A stretch of DNA of 64,000 bases from Streptacidiphilus pinicola (lineage in GTDB: Bacteria > Actinomycetota > Actinomycetes > Streptomycetales > Streptomycetaceae), in assembly GCF_003258295.1 (NCBI RefSeq), contig NZ_QKYN01000065.1:62001-126000 (forward strand), read 5' to 3'. Position 1 is the first letter of the stretch; each line of letters opens with the position of its first letter. The notes under the pieces are model-generated. The model made no database searches. It saw nothing but the letters and a program-made list of their open reading frames with translations, and had not been told where the DNA came from. Shown one piece after another: positions 1 to 11,878 of this stretch. Both the position numbers and the translations under genes were made by a program.

Positions 1-1
1 C

Positions 2-640
2 GCGGACAAGGCGGCGTACCTGGCCGGGCAGTTCCACTTCTCCGTGACGCTGCCGACCGGTCCGACACAGCAGACCGTGCACTTCGACAGCGGCACCCGG
101 GCGACCCGCCCCGGACTCAGCGCCGACCAGGCGCTGCGCACCGAGGGAACCGGCCACTGCCCCGCCGCCGGGGGCTGCCCGACCTGGCTGACGGTCACCG
201 CCGCACGGGCCACGACCGAACGGGTGCGCACCAGCCAGGGCCCGGCGACGGTGCCCGCATGGGCCTTCCGGATCCAGGGCTACCAGGGCGAGTTCGTCTT
301 TGCGGCGGTCAAGCCGGAGACGCTTCCCAACCCGGTCGACGAACCCAGGCTGAACGGCTACCAGGGAGCGTTGCTGGAGTCCGTCTCCGCCGACGGCCGC
401 ACGCTGACCCTCGGCGTGGCCACCGGCTGCGGTCAGCAGCCGCCGTCGGGTCTGGTCTACGAGACGAAGGACGTGGTGGTGGTCGGTGCGACCGACAAGC
501 CCGTCTCCATGTCCCCCGGCACGGCCTGCCCAGCGGACCTGCGGCTCGCTCCCGTCGCGGTCCACCTGAACGACGTCCTGGACGGCCGCACCGTGATCAA
601 TGTCGGCTCCGGACTGCCCGAGGCGCCGACGCGCGGATAA
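2..640 (+). CDS. C-terminal part of an unknown, probably exported protein (truncated by window edge)
   Basis: The reading frame is open from base 2, so the gene begins upstream of the window; the GTG at 44 is internal because the codons before it are equally well formed. About 212 residues are visible, ending at TAA 638-640. The sequence is rich in Thr, Gly, Pro and beta-branched residues, with two Cys pairs (around residues 58-64 and near 140) and no membrane segment, as expected for an extracytoplasmic beta-rich domain whose signal peptide lies upstream. I do not recognise a family. It runs convergently toward gltD, and a strong hairpin follows 8 bases after the stop. Frame and stop are certain; function is unknown. 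Confidence 0.7.
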   Translation, partial: ADKAAYLAGQFHFSVTLPTGPTQQTVHFDSGTRATRPGLSADQALRTEGTGHCPAAGGCPTWLTVTAARATTERVRTSQGPATVPAWAFRIQGYQGEFVFAAVKPETLPNPVDEPRLNGYQGALLESVSADGRTLTLGVATGCGQQPPSGLVYETKDVVVVGATDKPVSMSPGTACPADLRLAPVAVHLNDVLDGRTVINVGSGLPEAPTRG

Positions 641-647
641 CGAACAA

Positions 648-693
648 CGGCACCAGCCCCCCGAACTTGGTCGGGGACAGGGGGCGGGTGCCG
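648..693. terminator. Bidirectional hairpin between the first gene and gltD
   Basis: The arms CGGCACC-a-GCCCCC (648-661) and GGGGGC-g-GGTGCCG (680-693) pair over 13 base pairs with one mismatch and an 18-base loop. It lies 8 bases after one stop codon and 54 bases after the stop of gltD, which reads toward it. No U-tract follows, which is usual for actinomycete terminators. Confidence 0.6.
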
Positions 694-746
694 CTTCAGT
701 TCGCCGCGTGCGATCCGGCGCCGTTGCAGGCCACGTGGCTGACCCG

Positions 747-2202
747 TCAGACCGTCAGCGGACGGTCCGTCGGGCGGATCGGGGCGGGCAGCGTGGAGGC
801 GCGGCCCGAGAGGAAGGAGTCGACCGCCTTGGCCGCGGAGCGGCCTTCGGCGATGGCCCAGACGATCAGCGACTGGCCGCGGCCGGCGTCACCGGCCACG
901 AAGACGCCATCGACGTTGGTGGCGAATCGACTGTCGCGGGCGACGTTGCCTCGCGCGTCAAGGTCCACACCGAGCTGCTCGACCAGGCCGTTCTTCACGT
1001 CGGTGCCCGTGAAGCCCATGGCCAGGGTGACCAGCTGGGCCGGGATGGCCCGCTCGGTGCCGGGGACCGGCTCGAAGCGGCCCTCGCGGAACACTACCTC
1101 AACCAGGTGGAGCTGCTGGACGTTGCCCTCCTCGTCCCCGGTGAAGTGGGTGGTGTTCACGGAGTAGATCCGCTCGCCGCCCTCCTCATGGGCCGAGGTG
1201 ACCTTGAAGACCATCGGCATGGTCGGCCAGGGCTGGCCGGCGGGCCGGTCGTCGCTGGGCTGGGGCATGATCTCCAGCTGGGTCACCGACGCGGCGCCCT
1301 GGCGGTGCGCGGTGCCGACACAGTCGGCACCGGTGTCGCCGCCGCCGATGACCACGACGTGCTTGCCGGCGGCGCTGATCGGGGAGTCGACGTAGTCGCC
1401 TTCCTGCACCTTGTTGGCCAGCGGCAGGTACTCCATGGCCTGGTGGATGCCGGCCAGCTCGCGGCCCGGGACGTTCAGGTCGCGGGCGGTGGTCGCGCCG
1501 GCCGCGATCACGACCGCGTCGAAGCGCTCGCGCAGCTGACGGCCGGTGATGTCGACGCCCACCTCGACACCGGTGCGGAACCGGGTGCCCTCCGCGCGCA
1601 TCTGCTCGACGCGGCGGTTGACGTGGCGCTTCTCCATCTTGAACTCGGGGATGCCGTAGCGCAGCAGGCCGCCGATGCGGTCGGCGCGCTCGTACACCAC
1701 CACCGTGTGCCCGGCCCGGGTGAGCTGCTGGGCGACGGCCAGGCCCGAGGGGCCGGAGCCCACGACGGCGACCGTCTTGCCGGAGAGGCGGTCCGGGACC
1801 TGCGGCGTGACGCTGCCGTTGTCCCAGGCCTTGTCGATGATGGTGACCTCGACGTTCTTGATGGTCACCGCGTCCTGGTTGATGCCCAGGACACACGCCG
1901 ACTCACACGGGGCCGGGCAGAGGCGACCGGTGAACTCCGGGAAGTTGTTGGTCGCGTGCAGGCGCTCGCTGGCGCCCTTCCAGTCGTCGCGGAAGGCCAG
2001 GTCGTTCCACTCGGGGATGAGGTTCCCGAGCGGGCAGCCGTTGTGGCAGAACGGGATGCCGCAGTCCATGCAGCGGCCGGCCTGCTTGCTGATGATGGGC
2101 AGCAGCGAGCGCTCGACGTAGACCTCGTTCCAGTCCCGGACGCGCTCGGCGACCGGACGGCGCTCGGCGAGCTGCTTGGGGGTGGTGAGGAAGCCCTTCG
2201 GG

Positions 2203-2210
<8 letters not shown>
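747..2210 (-). CDS. gltD: Glutamate synthase (NADPH) small subunit
   Basis: GltD (487 aa, normal length) passes electrons from NADPH through FAD and Fe-S clusters to the large subunit, which makes glutamate from glutamine and 2-oxoglutarate. The N-terminal Fe-S domain shows Cys47, 50, 55 and 59 ([13 protein letters not shown]) and Cys98, 102 and 106 (CPAPCESAC). The FAD Rossmann motif GSGPSG is at 151-156 and the NADPH motif GGGDTG at 289-294. The ATG at 2210 overlaps the end of gltB by 8 bases, with a GGAGG Shine-Dalgarno 6 bases upstream inside gltB, so the two subunits are translationally coupled. Related Fe-S oxidoreductases share this fold, but linkage to gltB settles the identity. Confidence 0.97.
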
Positions 2211-6807
<4,597 letters not shown>

Positions 6808-7148
6808 TGGCTCTCCCGTCGTCGTGATCGGCATGGAGGTCAATTCACATGCGCATCCGGGACGACGCTGGCCCTTAGCGATTACGTGTGTGTTGCAAGT
6901 TACATGATGCCCGAGATTCCACTCAGTGGATTTTTCAGTCCATCATGTGGACGAGCCAGCTGCGTGCGGCCGTGGGTGGAGGCCGTGAAAAGGACATCCC
7001 GTGGGGGGGTCCGCCCGCTTCGTCCCCAGGGTCAGGGGTATTCGGACGTCCTCGCAAGTCTGCCCGATCGCCGCACCTGCGAAACAGGGGGTTCACGCGA
7101 TTGCCCTGTGTGAGTAACACCACCTGGAATGCGCAGGTCCGCCCGTGT
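6808..7148 (-). other. Long intergenic region upstream of gltB
   Basis: These 341 bases separate the Lrp-type gene from gltB on the same strand. The gltB-proximal half holds two palindromes (6918-6930 and 6938-6952, listed separately), an A/T-rich tract between them, and, closer to gltB, GTAAC-N6-CACAC on the minus strand (6903-6888), which only weakly resembles a GlnR half-site pair. Bases 6953-7148 are G-rich, and I see no gene or clear hairpin there. The region probably carries the gltBD promoter and a long 5' leader, but no convincing -35/-10 pair was found. Confidence 0.5.
6918..6952 (-). promoter_or_regulatory. Twin palindromes, probable operator of gltBD
   Basis: TCCACTCAGTGGA (6918-6930, perfect about its central base) and GTCCATCATGTGGAC (6938-6952, arms GTCCA/TGGAC) share a TCCA-N5-TGGA core. 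Their centres are 21 bases apart, two helical turns, so two dimers would sit on the same DNA face. The symmetry resembles sites of IclR-family regulators such as NdgR/LtbR of amino-acid biosynthesis, but that assignment is inference. Confidence 0.55.
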
Positions 7149-7598
7149 TCAGCGCTCGACCGGCAGGCCGACGGGCTCCTTGATCGGCTTCATGATGATC
7201 TGCGAGTTGACCGCGGTGACCCCGGGCAGCGTCGTCAGCTTCTCCGTCCAGAGCTTCTCGTAGGCGGCGAGATCGGCCACGGCCACGCGCAGCAGGCAGG
7301 CGGGGCTGCCCATCAGCCGGTACGCCTCGACGACGTCGGGGAGCGTCTGCAGCGCCTCCTCGAAGGCGGCCACCTCGCGGGTGTCGCGTTCGATCGAGAC
7401 CAGCACCTCGAAGCCGCGTCCGACCGCGTCCGGGTCGACCACGGCGCGGTAGCCCTGGATCACCCCGTCCTGCTCCAGCTGGCGCACCCGGCGCATGCAC
7501 GGCGAGGCCGTCAGGCCGACGCGCTGGGCCAGCTCCTGGTTGGTCAGCCGGCCGTCCTTCTGGAGCTCACGCAAGATCTCGCGGTCAATGTCATCCAT
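7149..7598 (-). CDS. Lrp/AsnC-family transcriptional regulator
   Basis: This 149-residue protein has the size and architecture of the family: an N-terminal winged helix-turn-helix (residues about 1-60, starting MDDIDREILRELQKDGRLT) and a C-terminal RAM/AsnC effector-binding domain that oligomerises and senses amino acids. The ATG at 7598 starts exactly at the conserved N-terminus. The gene is divergent from aspA across 84 bases and lies upstream of gltBD on the same strand, so aspartate, asparagine or glutamate are plausible ligands and aspA or gltBD plausible targets (inference). No strong ribosome site precedes the ATG. It resembles the second Lrp protein at 50612-51094 in the helix-turn-helix, but the effector domains differ. 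Confidence 0.93.
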   Translation of the reverse strand: MDDIDREILRELQKDGRLTNQELAQRVGLTASPCMRRVRQLEQDGVIQGYRAVVDPDAVGRGFEVLVSIERDTREVAAFEEALQTLPDVVEAYRLMGSPACLLRVAVADLAAYEKLWTEKLTTLPGVTAVNSQIIMKPIKEPVGLPVER

Positions 7599-7669
7599 GG
7601 CGCGATTATCCACCCTGGTTATGGGCCAGAGGAGGTTGAACAGGCAACCCGATTGCTCGGCATCAGCAC

Positions 7670-7675
7670 TAATCT
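7670..7675 (+). promoter_or_regulatory. Candidate -10 box of a leaderless aspA promoter
   Basis: TAATCT ends 7 bases before the aspA ATG, the spacing typical of leaderless actinomycete transcripts, and no Shine-Dalgarno is present. An imperfect dyad (TGCT at 7654-7657, AGCA at 7665-7668) lies just upstream and could bind the divergent Lrp regulator. No good -35 is visible. Confidence 0.4.
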
Positions 7676-7682
7676 TGCGCCC

Positions 7683-9083
7683 ATGCAAACGCGCAGCGAA
7701 CACGACCTGCTCGGCGACCGTGCCGTCCCCGCCGACGCCTACTACGGCGTCCACACGCTCCGGGCGCTGGAGAACTTCCCCGTCACCGGCACGCCGATCT
7801 CGGCCTACCCGGAGCTGGTCGCGGCGCTGGCCTGCGTCAAGCAGGCGGCCGCGCTGGCCAACCGCGATCTGGGGCTGCTCGACCCGGACAAGGCCGACGC
7901 CATCGCAACCGCCTGCGAGGAGATCCGGGCGGGGCGGCTGCACGACCAGTTCGTGGTGGACGTGATCCAGGGCGGCGCCGGCACCTCGACCAACATGAAC
8001 GCCAACGAGGTCGTCGCCAACCGCGCGCTGGAGCTGCTCGGGCACGCCAAGGGCGAGTACCGGCTGCTGCACCCGCTGGAGGACGTCAACGCCGGCCAGA
8101 GCACCAACGACGTCTACCCGACCGCGGTCAAGATCGCGCTGCACTTCGCCGCCCGCGCGCTGCTGGACACGATGGCGCACCTGCGGGACACGTTCGCCGC
8201 CAAGGCCGAGGAGTTCACGGACGTCCTGAAGATGGGCCGCACGCAGCTCCAGGACGCCGTGCCGATGACGCTCGGTCAGGAGTTCACCGCCTTCGCGGTG
8301 ATGCTGGAGGAGGACCGCGGCCGACTGGCCGAGGCCTGCGCGCTGATCAGCGAGATCAACCTCGGCGGCACCGCGATCGGCACCGGCCTCAACGCCCACC
8401 CCGCCTACGCCGGCACGGCCTGCGCCCACCTCGGCGCGCTCACCGGTCTGCCGCTGGTGGTGGCCGGAGACCTGGTCGAGGCGACGCAGGACGCCGGGGC
8501 GTTCGTCCAGCTCTCCGGCGTGCTCAAGCGGATCGCGGTCAAGCTCTCCAAGACCTGCAACGACCTGCGGCTGCTCTCCTCCGGCCCGCGCACCGGGCTC
8601 GGCGAGATCAACCTGCCCGCCGTCCAGGCGGGTTCGAGCATCATGCCGGGCAAGGTCAACCCGGTGATCCCGGAGGCCGTCAACCAGATCGCCTTCGAGG
8701 TGATCGGCAACGACCTCACGGTGACCTTCGCCGCCGAGGCCGGGCAGCTACAGCTCAACGCCTTCGAGCCGATCATCGCCCACAGCCTGCTGAAGAGCCT
8801 GACGCATCTGCGGGCCGGCTGCGCGATCCTCGCCGAGCGGTGCGTCGTCGGCATCACCGCCAACCGCGACCACCTGGCCGAGCTGGTCGGCCGCTCCATC
8901 GGGCTGGTCACCGCGCTGAACCCGCACATCGGCTACGAGAACGCCACCGCCGTCGCCCAGGAGGCGCTGACGACCGGCATGCCGGTCCGCGAACTCGTGC
9001 TGCGCCGCGGGCTGTTGAGCGAGACGGCGCTGGACGAGCTGCTCCGCCCCGACAACCTCGCCCGGCCGCACGCGAGCGCGTGA
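7683..9083 (+). CDS. aspA: Aspartate ammonia-lyase
   Basis: The 466-residue protein belongs to the fumarase/aspartase superfamily and probably catalyses L-aspartate to fumarate plus ammonia in the cytosol. The superfamily signature GSSIMPGKVNP (about residues 318-328) carries the flexible-loop catalytic Ser; GTSTNMN and QSTNDV lie in the N-terminal half. Length and the N-terminal RSEHDLLGDRAVPADAYYGVHT fit aspartase better than class II fumarase, which shares the same motifs. ATG 7683 is preceded by a candidate -10 rather than a ribosome site. The gene stands alone, divergent from an Lrp regulator and convergent with the VIT gene. Confidence 0.9.
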   Translation: MQTRSEHDLLGDRAVPADAYYGVHTLRALENFPVTGTPISAYPELVAALACVKQAAALANRDLGLLDPDKADAIATACEEIRAGRLHDQFVVDVIQGGAGTSTNMNANEVVANRALELLGHAKGEYRLLHPLEDVNAGQSTNDVYPTAVKIALHFAARALLDTMAHLRDTFAAKAEEFTDVLKMGRTQLQDAVPMTLGQEFTAFAVMLEEDRGRLAEACALISEINLGGTAIGTGLNAHPAYAGTACAHLGALTGLPLVVAGDLVEATQDAGAFVQLSGVLKRIAVKLSKTCNDLRLLSSGPRTGLGEINLPAVQAGSSIMPGKVNPVIPEAVNQIAFEVIGNDLTVTFAAEAGQLQLNAFEPIIAHSLLKSLTHLRAGCAILAERCVVGITANRDHLAELVGRSIGLVTALNPHIGYENATAVAQEALTTGMPVRELVLRRGLLSETALDELLRPDNLARPHASA

Positions 9084-9128
9084 CCATGTGACCGCGCGAC
9101 CGTGTGACTGCCTGATCGCGCGGGCGCG

Positions 9129-9866
9129 TCAGCCGATGTGACCGCCGATCAGGCCACCCAGGAAGAAGGTCACGCCCGCCGCGGCACCGCCCAGCACCAG
9201 CTGGCGCAGGCCGGAGAACCACCAGGTGCGGGCGGTGACCTTGCTGACGACGGCGCCCGCCGCGAACAGGCCCACCGCGGCGATGCCGATCGCCGGCAGC
9301 AGCGAGGTCGCCCCGAGCAGGTACGGAAGCAGCGGCAGCAGTGCGCCCAGCGCGAACGCGGTGAACGAGGAGACGGCCGCGACCAGCGGAGACGGCAGGT
9401 CGTACGGGTCGATGCCCATCTCCTCGCGGGCGTGCACCTCCAGGGCCCGCTCCGGGTCCGCGCTGAGCTGCTGCGCCACCTCGAACGCCAGCTTCGGCTC
9501 CACGCCGCGCTCGACGTAGAGCTGGGCGAGCTCGGCCAGCTCCTCCTCCGGGTTGCGCTCCAGCTCGCGGCGCTCGAGCGCCAGCTCCGCCTGGACCATC
9601 TCGCCCTGCGAGGCCACGGAGGTGTACTCCCCCGCGGCCATCGAGAACGCACCGGCCGCGAGACCGGCGAGCCCCGTCAGCACGATCACGTTGTGGCCGG
9701 CACTGCCGCCGACGACACCCGACATGAGCGCGAAGTTGGACACCAGGCCGTCCATCGCGCCGAACACCGCCGGGCGCAGCCAGCCGCCGTTCACGTCGCG
9801 GTGGTCGTGCTTGTACGCCTCGGCGGTCTCGGCTATGTCCTGGGCGCTCATCGTCATCGTCGTCAC
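9129..9866 (-). CDS. VIT1/CCC1-family membrane transporter (Fe2+/Mn2+ type)
   Basis: The product is about 245 residues. It has the family N-terminal segment (GAMDGLVSNFALMSG), the Gly/Ala-rich membrane helices of VIT1/CCC1 proteins, a charged Glu-rich hydrophilic domain between the second and third helices (many EE/ER pairs, residues about 85-150, the metal-binding region in this family), and three C-terminal helices. Characterised relatives move ferrous iron or manganese out of the cytosol. The GTG at 9866 lies 7 bases after a TAGCTT -10 box, suggesting a leaderless mRNA; ATG 9857 and 9851 are in-frame alternatives. The promoter holds two inverted repeats, so metal-responsive control is plausible but untested. 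Confidence 0.88.
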   Translation of the reverse strand: MTTMTMSAQDIAETAEAYKHDHRDVNGGWLRPAVFGAMDGLVSNFALMSGVVGGSAGHNVIVLTGLAGLAAGAFSMAAGEYTSVASQGEMVQAELALERRELERNPEEELAELAQLYVERGVEPKLAFEVAQQLSADPERALEVHAREEMGIDPYDLPSPLVAAVSSFTAFALGALLPLLPYLLGATSLLPAIGIAAVGLFAAGAVVSKVTARTWWFSGLRQLVLGGAAAGVTFFLGGLIGGHIG

Positions 9867-9871
9867 GCCTA

Positions 9872-9923
9872 GGAAGCTAACGCTTCCGGAATTCCATTTC
9901 CAGCAAGGCAGGACTGCCTTACT
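9872..9923 (-). promoter_or_regulatory. VIT-gene promoter with two inverted repeats
   Basis: On the minus strand TAGCTT (9879-9874) forms a -10 box 7 bases before the GTG. It is embedded in the palindrome GGAAGC-TAAC-GCTTCC (9872-9887). A second, 22-base dyad with core AAGGCAG-GA-CTGCCTT (9905-9920; whole dyad 9902-9923) lies at the -35 side. Position over the promoter implies repression. Neither repeat matches the classical IdeR/DmdR iron box well. Confidence 0.5.
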
Positions 9924-9967
9924 AACGCCCTGACCTGCGAAGTTAGGCATTCCTTCCCTAAGGAACG

Positions 9968-10651
9968 CTAGGCCGGGACGGCCTCGGCCAGGCGTCCGTC
10001 GACCATCTCCAGCACCCGGTCCGCGGCCCTGAGCTGGGCCTTGTCGTGGGTGACCATGATCGTCGCCGTGCCGTGCTCGCGGGTGATCCGGGCCAGCAGA
10101 CCCACGATCTGCTCGCCGCGCTCGTGGTCCAGGGCGGAGGTGGGCTCGTCGACCAGCAGCACCGAGGGCTCCGCGAACAGGGCCCGCGCTATGTTGACGC
10201 GCTGACGCTCACCACCGGAGAGCTGGTGCGGGCGGCGGTGCTGCTTGCCGTCGGTCAGTCCGACGGAGGCCAGCAGGCTCTCGGCACGGGCGGCCACGGC
10301 GCGCGGCTTCTCACCGCGCAGGTGGGCGAGGGCCTGGAGCTGCTCGACCGCGGTCAGCGAGGCCAGCAGGTTGGACTGCTGGAAGACGATGCCGATCCGG
10401 TCGCGGCGCAACGCGGTGCGCTGGGCCGCGCTCAGCGCGCCCACGTCCTGGCCGCCGACGAGCACGCGGCCCGCGTCGGGCGTCAGCAGCGTCGCCGCGA
10501 CGGCCAGCAGGCTGGACTTGCCGGAGCCGGAGGGACCGACCACCGCGGTGAACTCGCCGGCGGCGACCTCCAGGGAGACTCCGTCCAGCGCGGTGAGCCG
10601 ACGGTCCCCGTCGGGGTACGTCAGGACGATGTCGGACAGGACGAGACTCAT
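9968..10651 (-). CDS. ABC transporter ATP-binding protein (MacB/LolD type)
   Basis: A 227-residue ATPase with Walker [10 protein letters not shown] (39-47), Q-loop (FQQSN), signature LSGGERQRV near 142, Walker B VLLVDEPTS near 165 and the switch His (MVTHD). Size and sequence are those of the MacB/LolD/FtsE group, which drives FtsX-like permeases rather than classical importers. Its ATG overlaps the stop of the permease gene by four bases (ATGA, 10648-10651), so the two are one unit. The pair is divergent from a two-component system across 157 bases, a common arrangement for exporters that remove antimicrobial peptides or other envelope-active compounds; the substrate is not evident. Confidence 0.93.
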   Translation of the reverse strand: MSLVLSDIVLTYPDGDRRLTALDGVSLEVAAGEFTAVVGPSGSGKSSLLAVAATLLTPDAGRVLVGGQDVGALSAAQRTALRRDRIGIVFQQSNLLASLTAVEQLQALAHLRGEKPRAVAARAESLLASVGLTDGKQHRRPHQLSGGERQRVNIARALFAEPSVLLVDEPTSALDHERGEQIVGLLARITREHGTATIMVTHDKAQLRAADRVLEMVDGRLAEAVPA

Positions 10652-11721
10652 CGGTTGGCTCCCAGCGCGGTCAGTGGGTCGACGGAGGTGATACGGCGGA
10701 CGGCGAGGGCGGCGCCGGCCAGGCCCAGCAGGACCATGACGACGACCGGGACGGCCACCGTCGCGGCGCCGAGGGTGAACGGCATGCCCGAGCCGCCGAG
10801 CACCGCGCCGCCGGCGAAGCCCACGACCGCCCCCGTCACGGCGCCGACCACCAGCAGGGCGAGGGCCTGTGCCAGGGCGTCGCGGACCAGGTAGCCGCTG
10901 GAGGCGCCGACGGCCTTGAGCACCGCGATGTCGGCCTTGCGCTGCACCGTCCACACCGTGAAGAACGCCCCGACCACGAGCGCGCTGACGGCGAAGAGGA
11001 AGCCCTGGATCATCTGCAGGCTGCCCTGCTCGGCCGAGAACCCGTCGATCCCGGCCAGCGCGCCCTCCCGGGAGACCGTCCGGGTGTTCTGCGCCGTGTC
11101 GAGCGCCGCCACGTCGGCGGAACCCGGGTCGACCACAAGGGCGTTGGGCTGCTTGGCACCGGTGACCCGGGACCAGGTGGCGGTCGGGGTCCAGACGCTG
11201 GGTGCGTGGGCGTAGGAGCGATCGGCGGTGATCGCGGAGACGGTGAGCGTCTCTCCGCCGACGGACACCTTGTCGCCGACGCGCAGCCTGCCGTCGTCCG
11301 CCACCTTCTGGCTCACCGCCACCTGGCCGGGCTGCGGGGCCGCGCCCGAGAGCACCGGCGGCAGCAGGTCGTCCGAGGCGCCGAAGACGCTGACCGAGGT
11401 GGCGCCGCCGTCGCCGGTCAGCCGGGACATGGCCACCCCGAGCGGCTCGACCCTGCCTATCCCGGGCGCGGCCGCGAAGGCCTGCTCCTGCTGGGGCGTG
11501 ATCCCGCTGTTGCTGAAGGAGACCTCCGGCGTCGCGCCACGCGGCGCACCGAAGACGACGTCCTGCGTCGGCAACTGCGCGATCGAGGACGAGGCCGCGG
11601 AGGCGAGGCCGCCGGTGAGGCCGTACAGGAAGACCACGAGGGTGGTGATGAGCGTGACGACCGCGCCCATCAGGGCGAAGCGCCCCTTGGCGAAGCGGAT
11701 GTCACGCAGGGCGACGAACAC
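10648..11721 (-). CDS. FtsX/MacB-like ABC transporter permease
   Basis: This 357-residue permease has one N-terminal membrane helix (about residues 18-40), a large extracytoplasmic MacB-periplasmic-core-like domain (about 45-235), and three C-terminal helices with the FtsX domain. It is a single-FtsX permease and probably works as a dimer with the ATPase encoded downstream by a four-base overlap. The GTG start at 11721 is chosen because AGGAG lies 8 bases upstream and FVALRDIRFAKGRF is the usual N-terminus of the family; longer readings have no ribosome site. It is divergent from the histidine kinase, so this exporter is the likely regulon of that kinase pair (inference). Confidence 0.9.
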   Translation of the reverse strand: MFVALRDIRFAKGRFALMGAVVTLITTLVVFLYGLTGGLASAASSSIAQLPTQDVVFGAPRGATPEVSFSNSGITPQQEQAFAAAPGIGRVEPLGVAMSRLTGDGGATSVSVFGASDDLLPPVLSGAAPQPGQVAVSQKVADDGRLRVGDKVSVGGETLTVSAITADRSYAHAPSVWTPTATWSRVTGAKQPNALVVDPGSADVAALDTAQNTRTVSREGALAGIDGFSAEQGSLQMIQGFLFAVSALVVGAFFTVWTVQRKADIAVLKAVGASSGYLVRDALAQALALLVVGAVTGAVVGFAGGAVLGGSGMPFTLGAATVAVPVVVMVLLGLAGAALAVRRITSVDPLTALGANR

Positions 11722-11814
11722 GGGAGGCACTCCTCGGAGCGGAAGGGACCGGCTGACGTCCTCCACGCTCGCCCATGAAGAGGGGCATGCCATCGGGGAG
11801 AGGATGGGTTCCGA

Positions 11815-11832
11815 ATCAACCGAAAGGTTGAT
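11815..11832. promoter_or_regulatory. 18-bp inverted repeat between the ABC exporter and the two-component genes
   Basis: ATCAACC-GAAA-GGTTGAT has perfect 7-base arms around GAAA. It stands in the divergent intergenic space, 94 bases upstream of the permease GTG and 47 bases upstream of the kinase GTG. It is the best candidate for the NarL-type response-regulator operator controlling both directions, though RNA hairpin formation (GAAA is a stable tetraloop) is possible. Confidence 0.5.
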
Positions 11833-11878
11833 GGCCCCAGGACGCAGCCCGTCGCTGCCGGGACGTAGGGTCGATGCC

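Noticed and set aside
6834-6843. Upstream ATG/TTG starts for gltB
   Set aside because: The ATG at 6807 has GGGAG 5 bases upstream; the upstream candidates have none and add a non-conserved propeptide extension.
6935-7123. 62-codon minus-strand frame between lrp and gltB
   Set aside because: No ribosome site, no recognisable sequence, and it covers the twin palindromes; treated as leader or noncoding.
9084-9128. Terminator between convergent aspA and VIT genes
   Set aside because: Only a 6-bp stem (GCGCGA/TCGCGC) with a 16-base loop; too weak to call.
9852-9950. Longer N-terminus for the VIT protein (273 residues)
   Set aside because: It would run through the promoter dyads and has no ribosome site; the GTG at 9866 is positioned after a -10 box.
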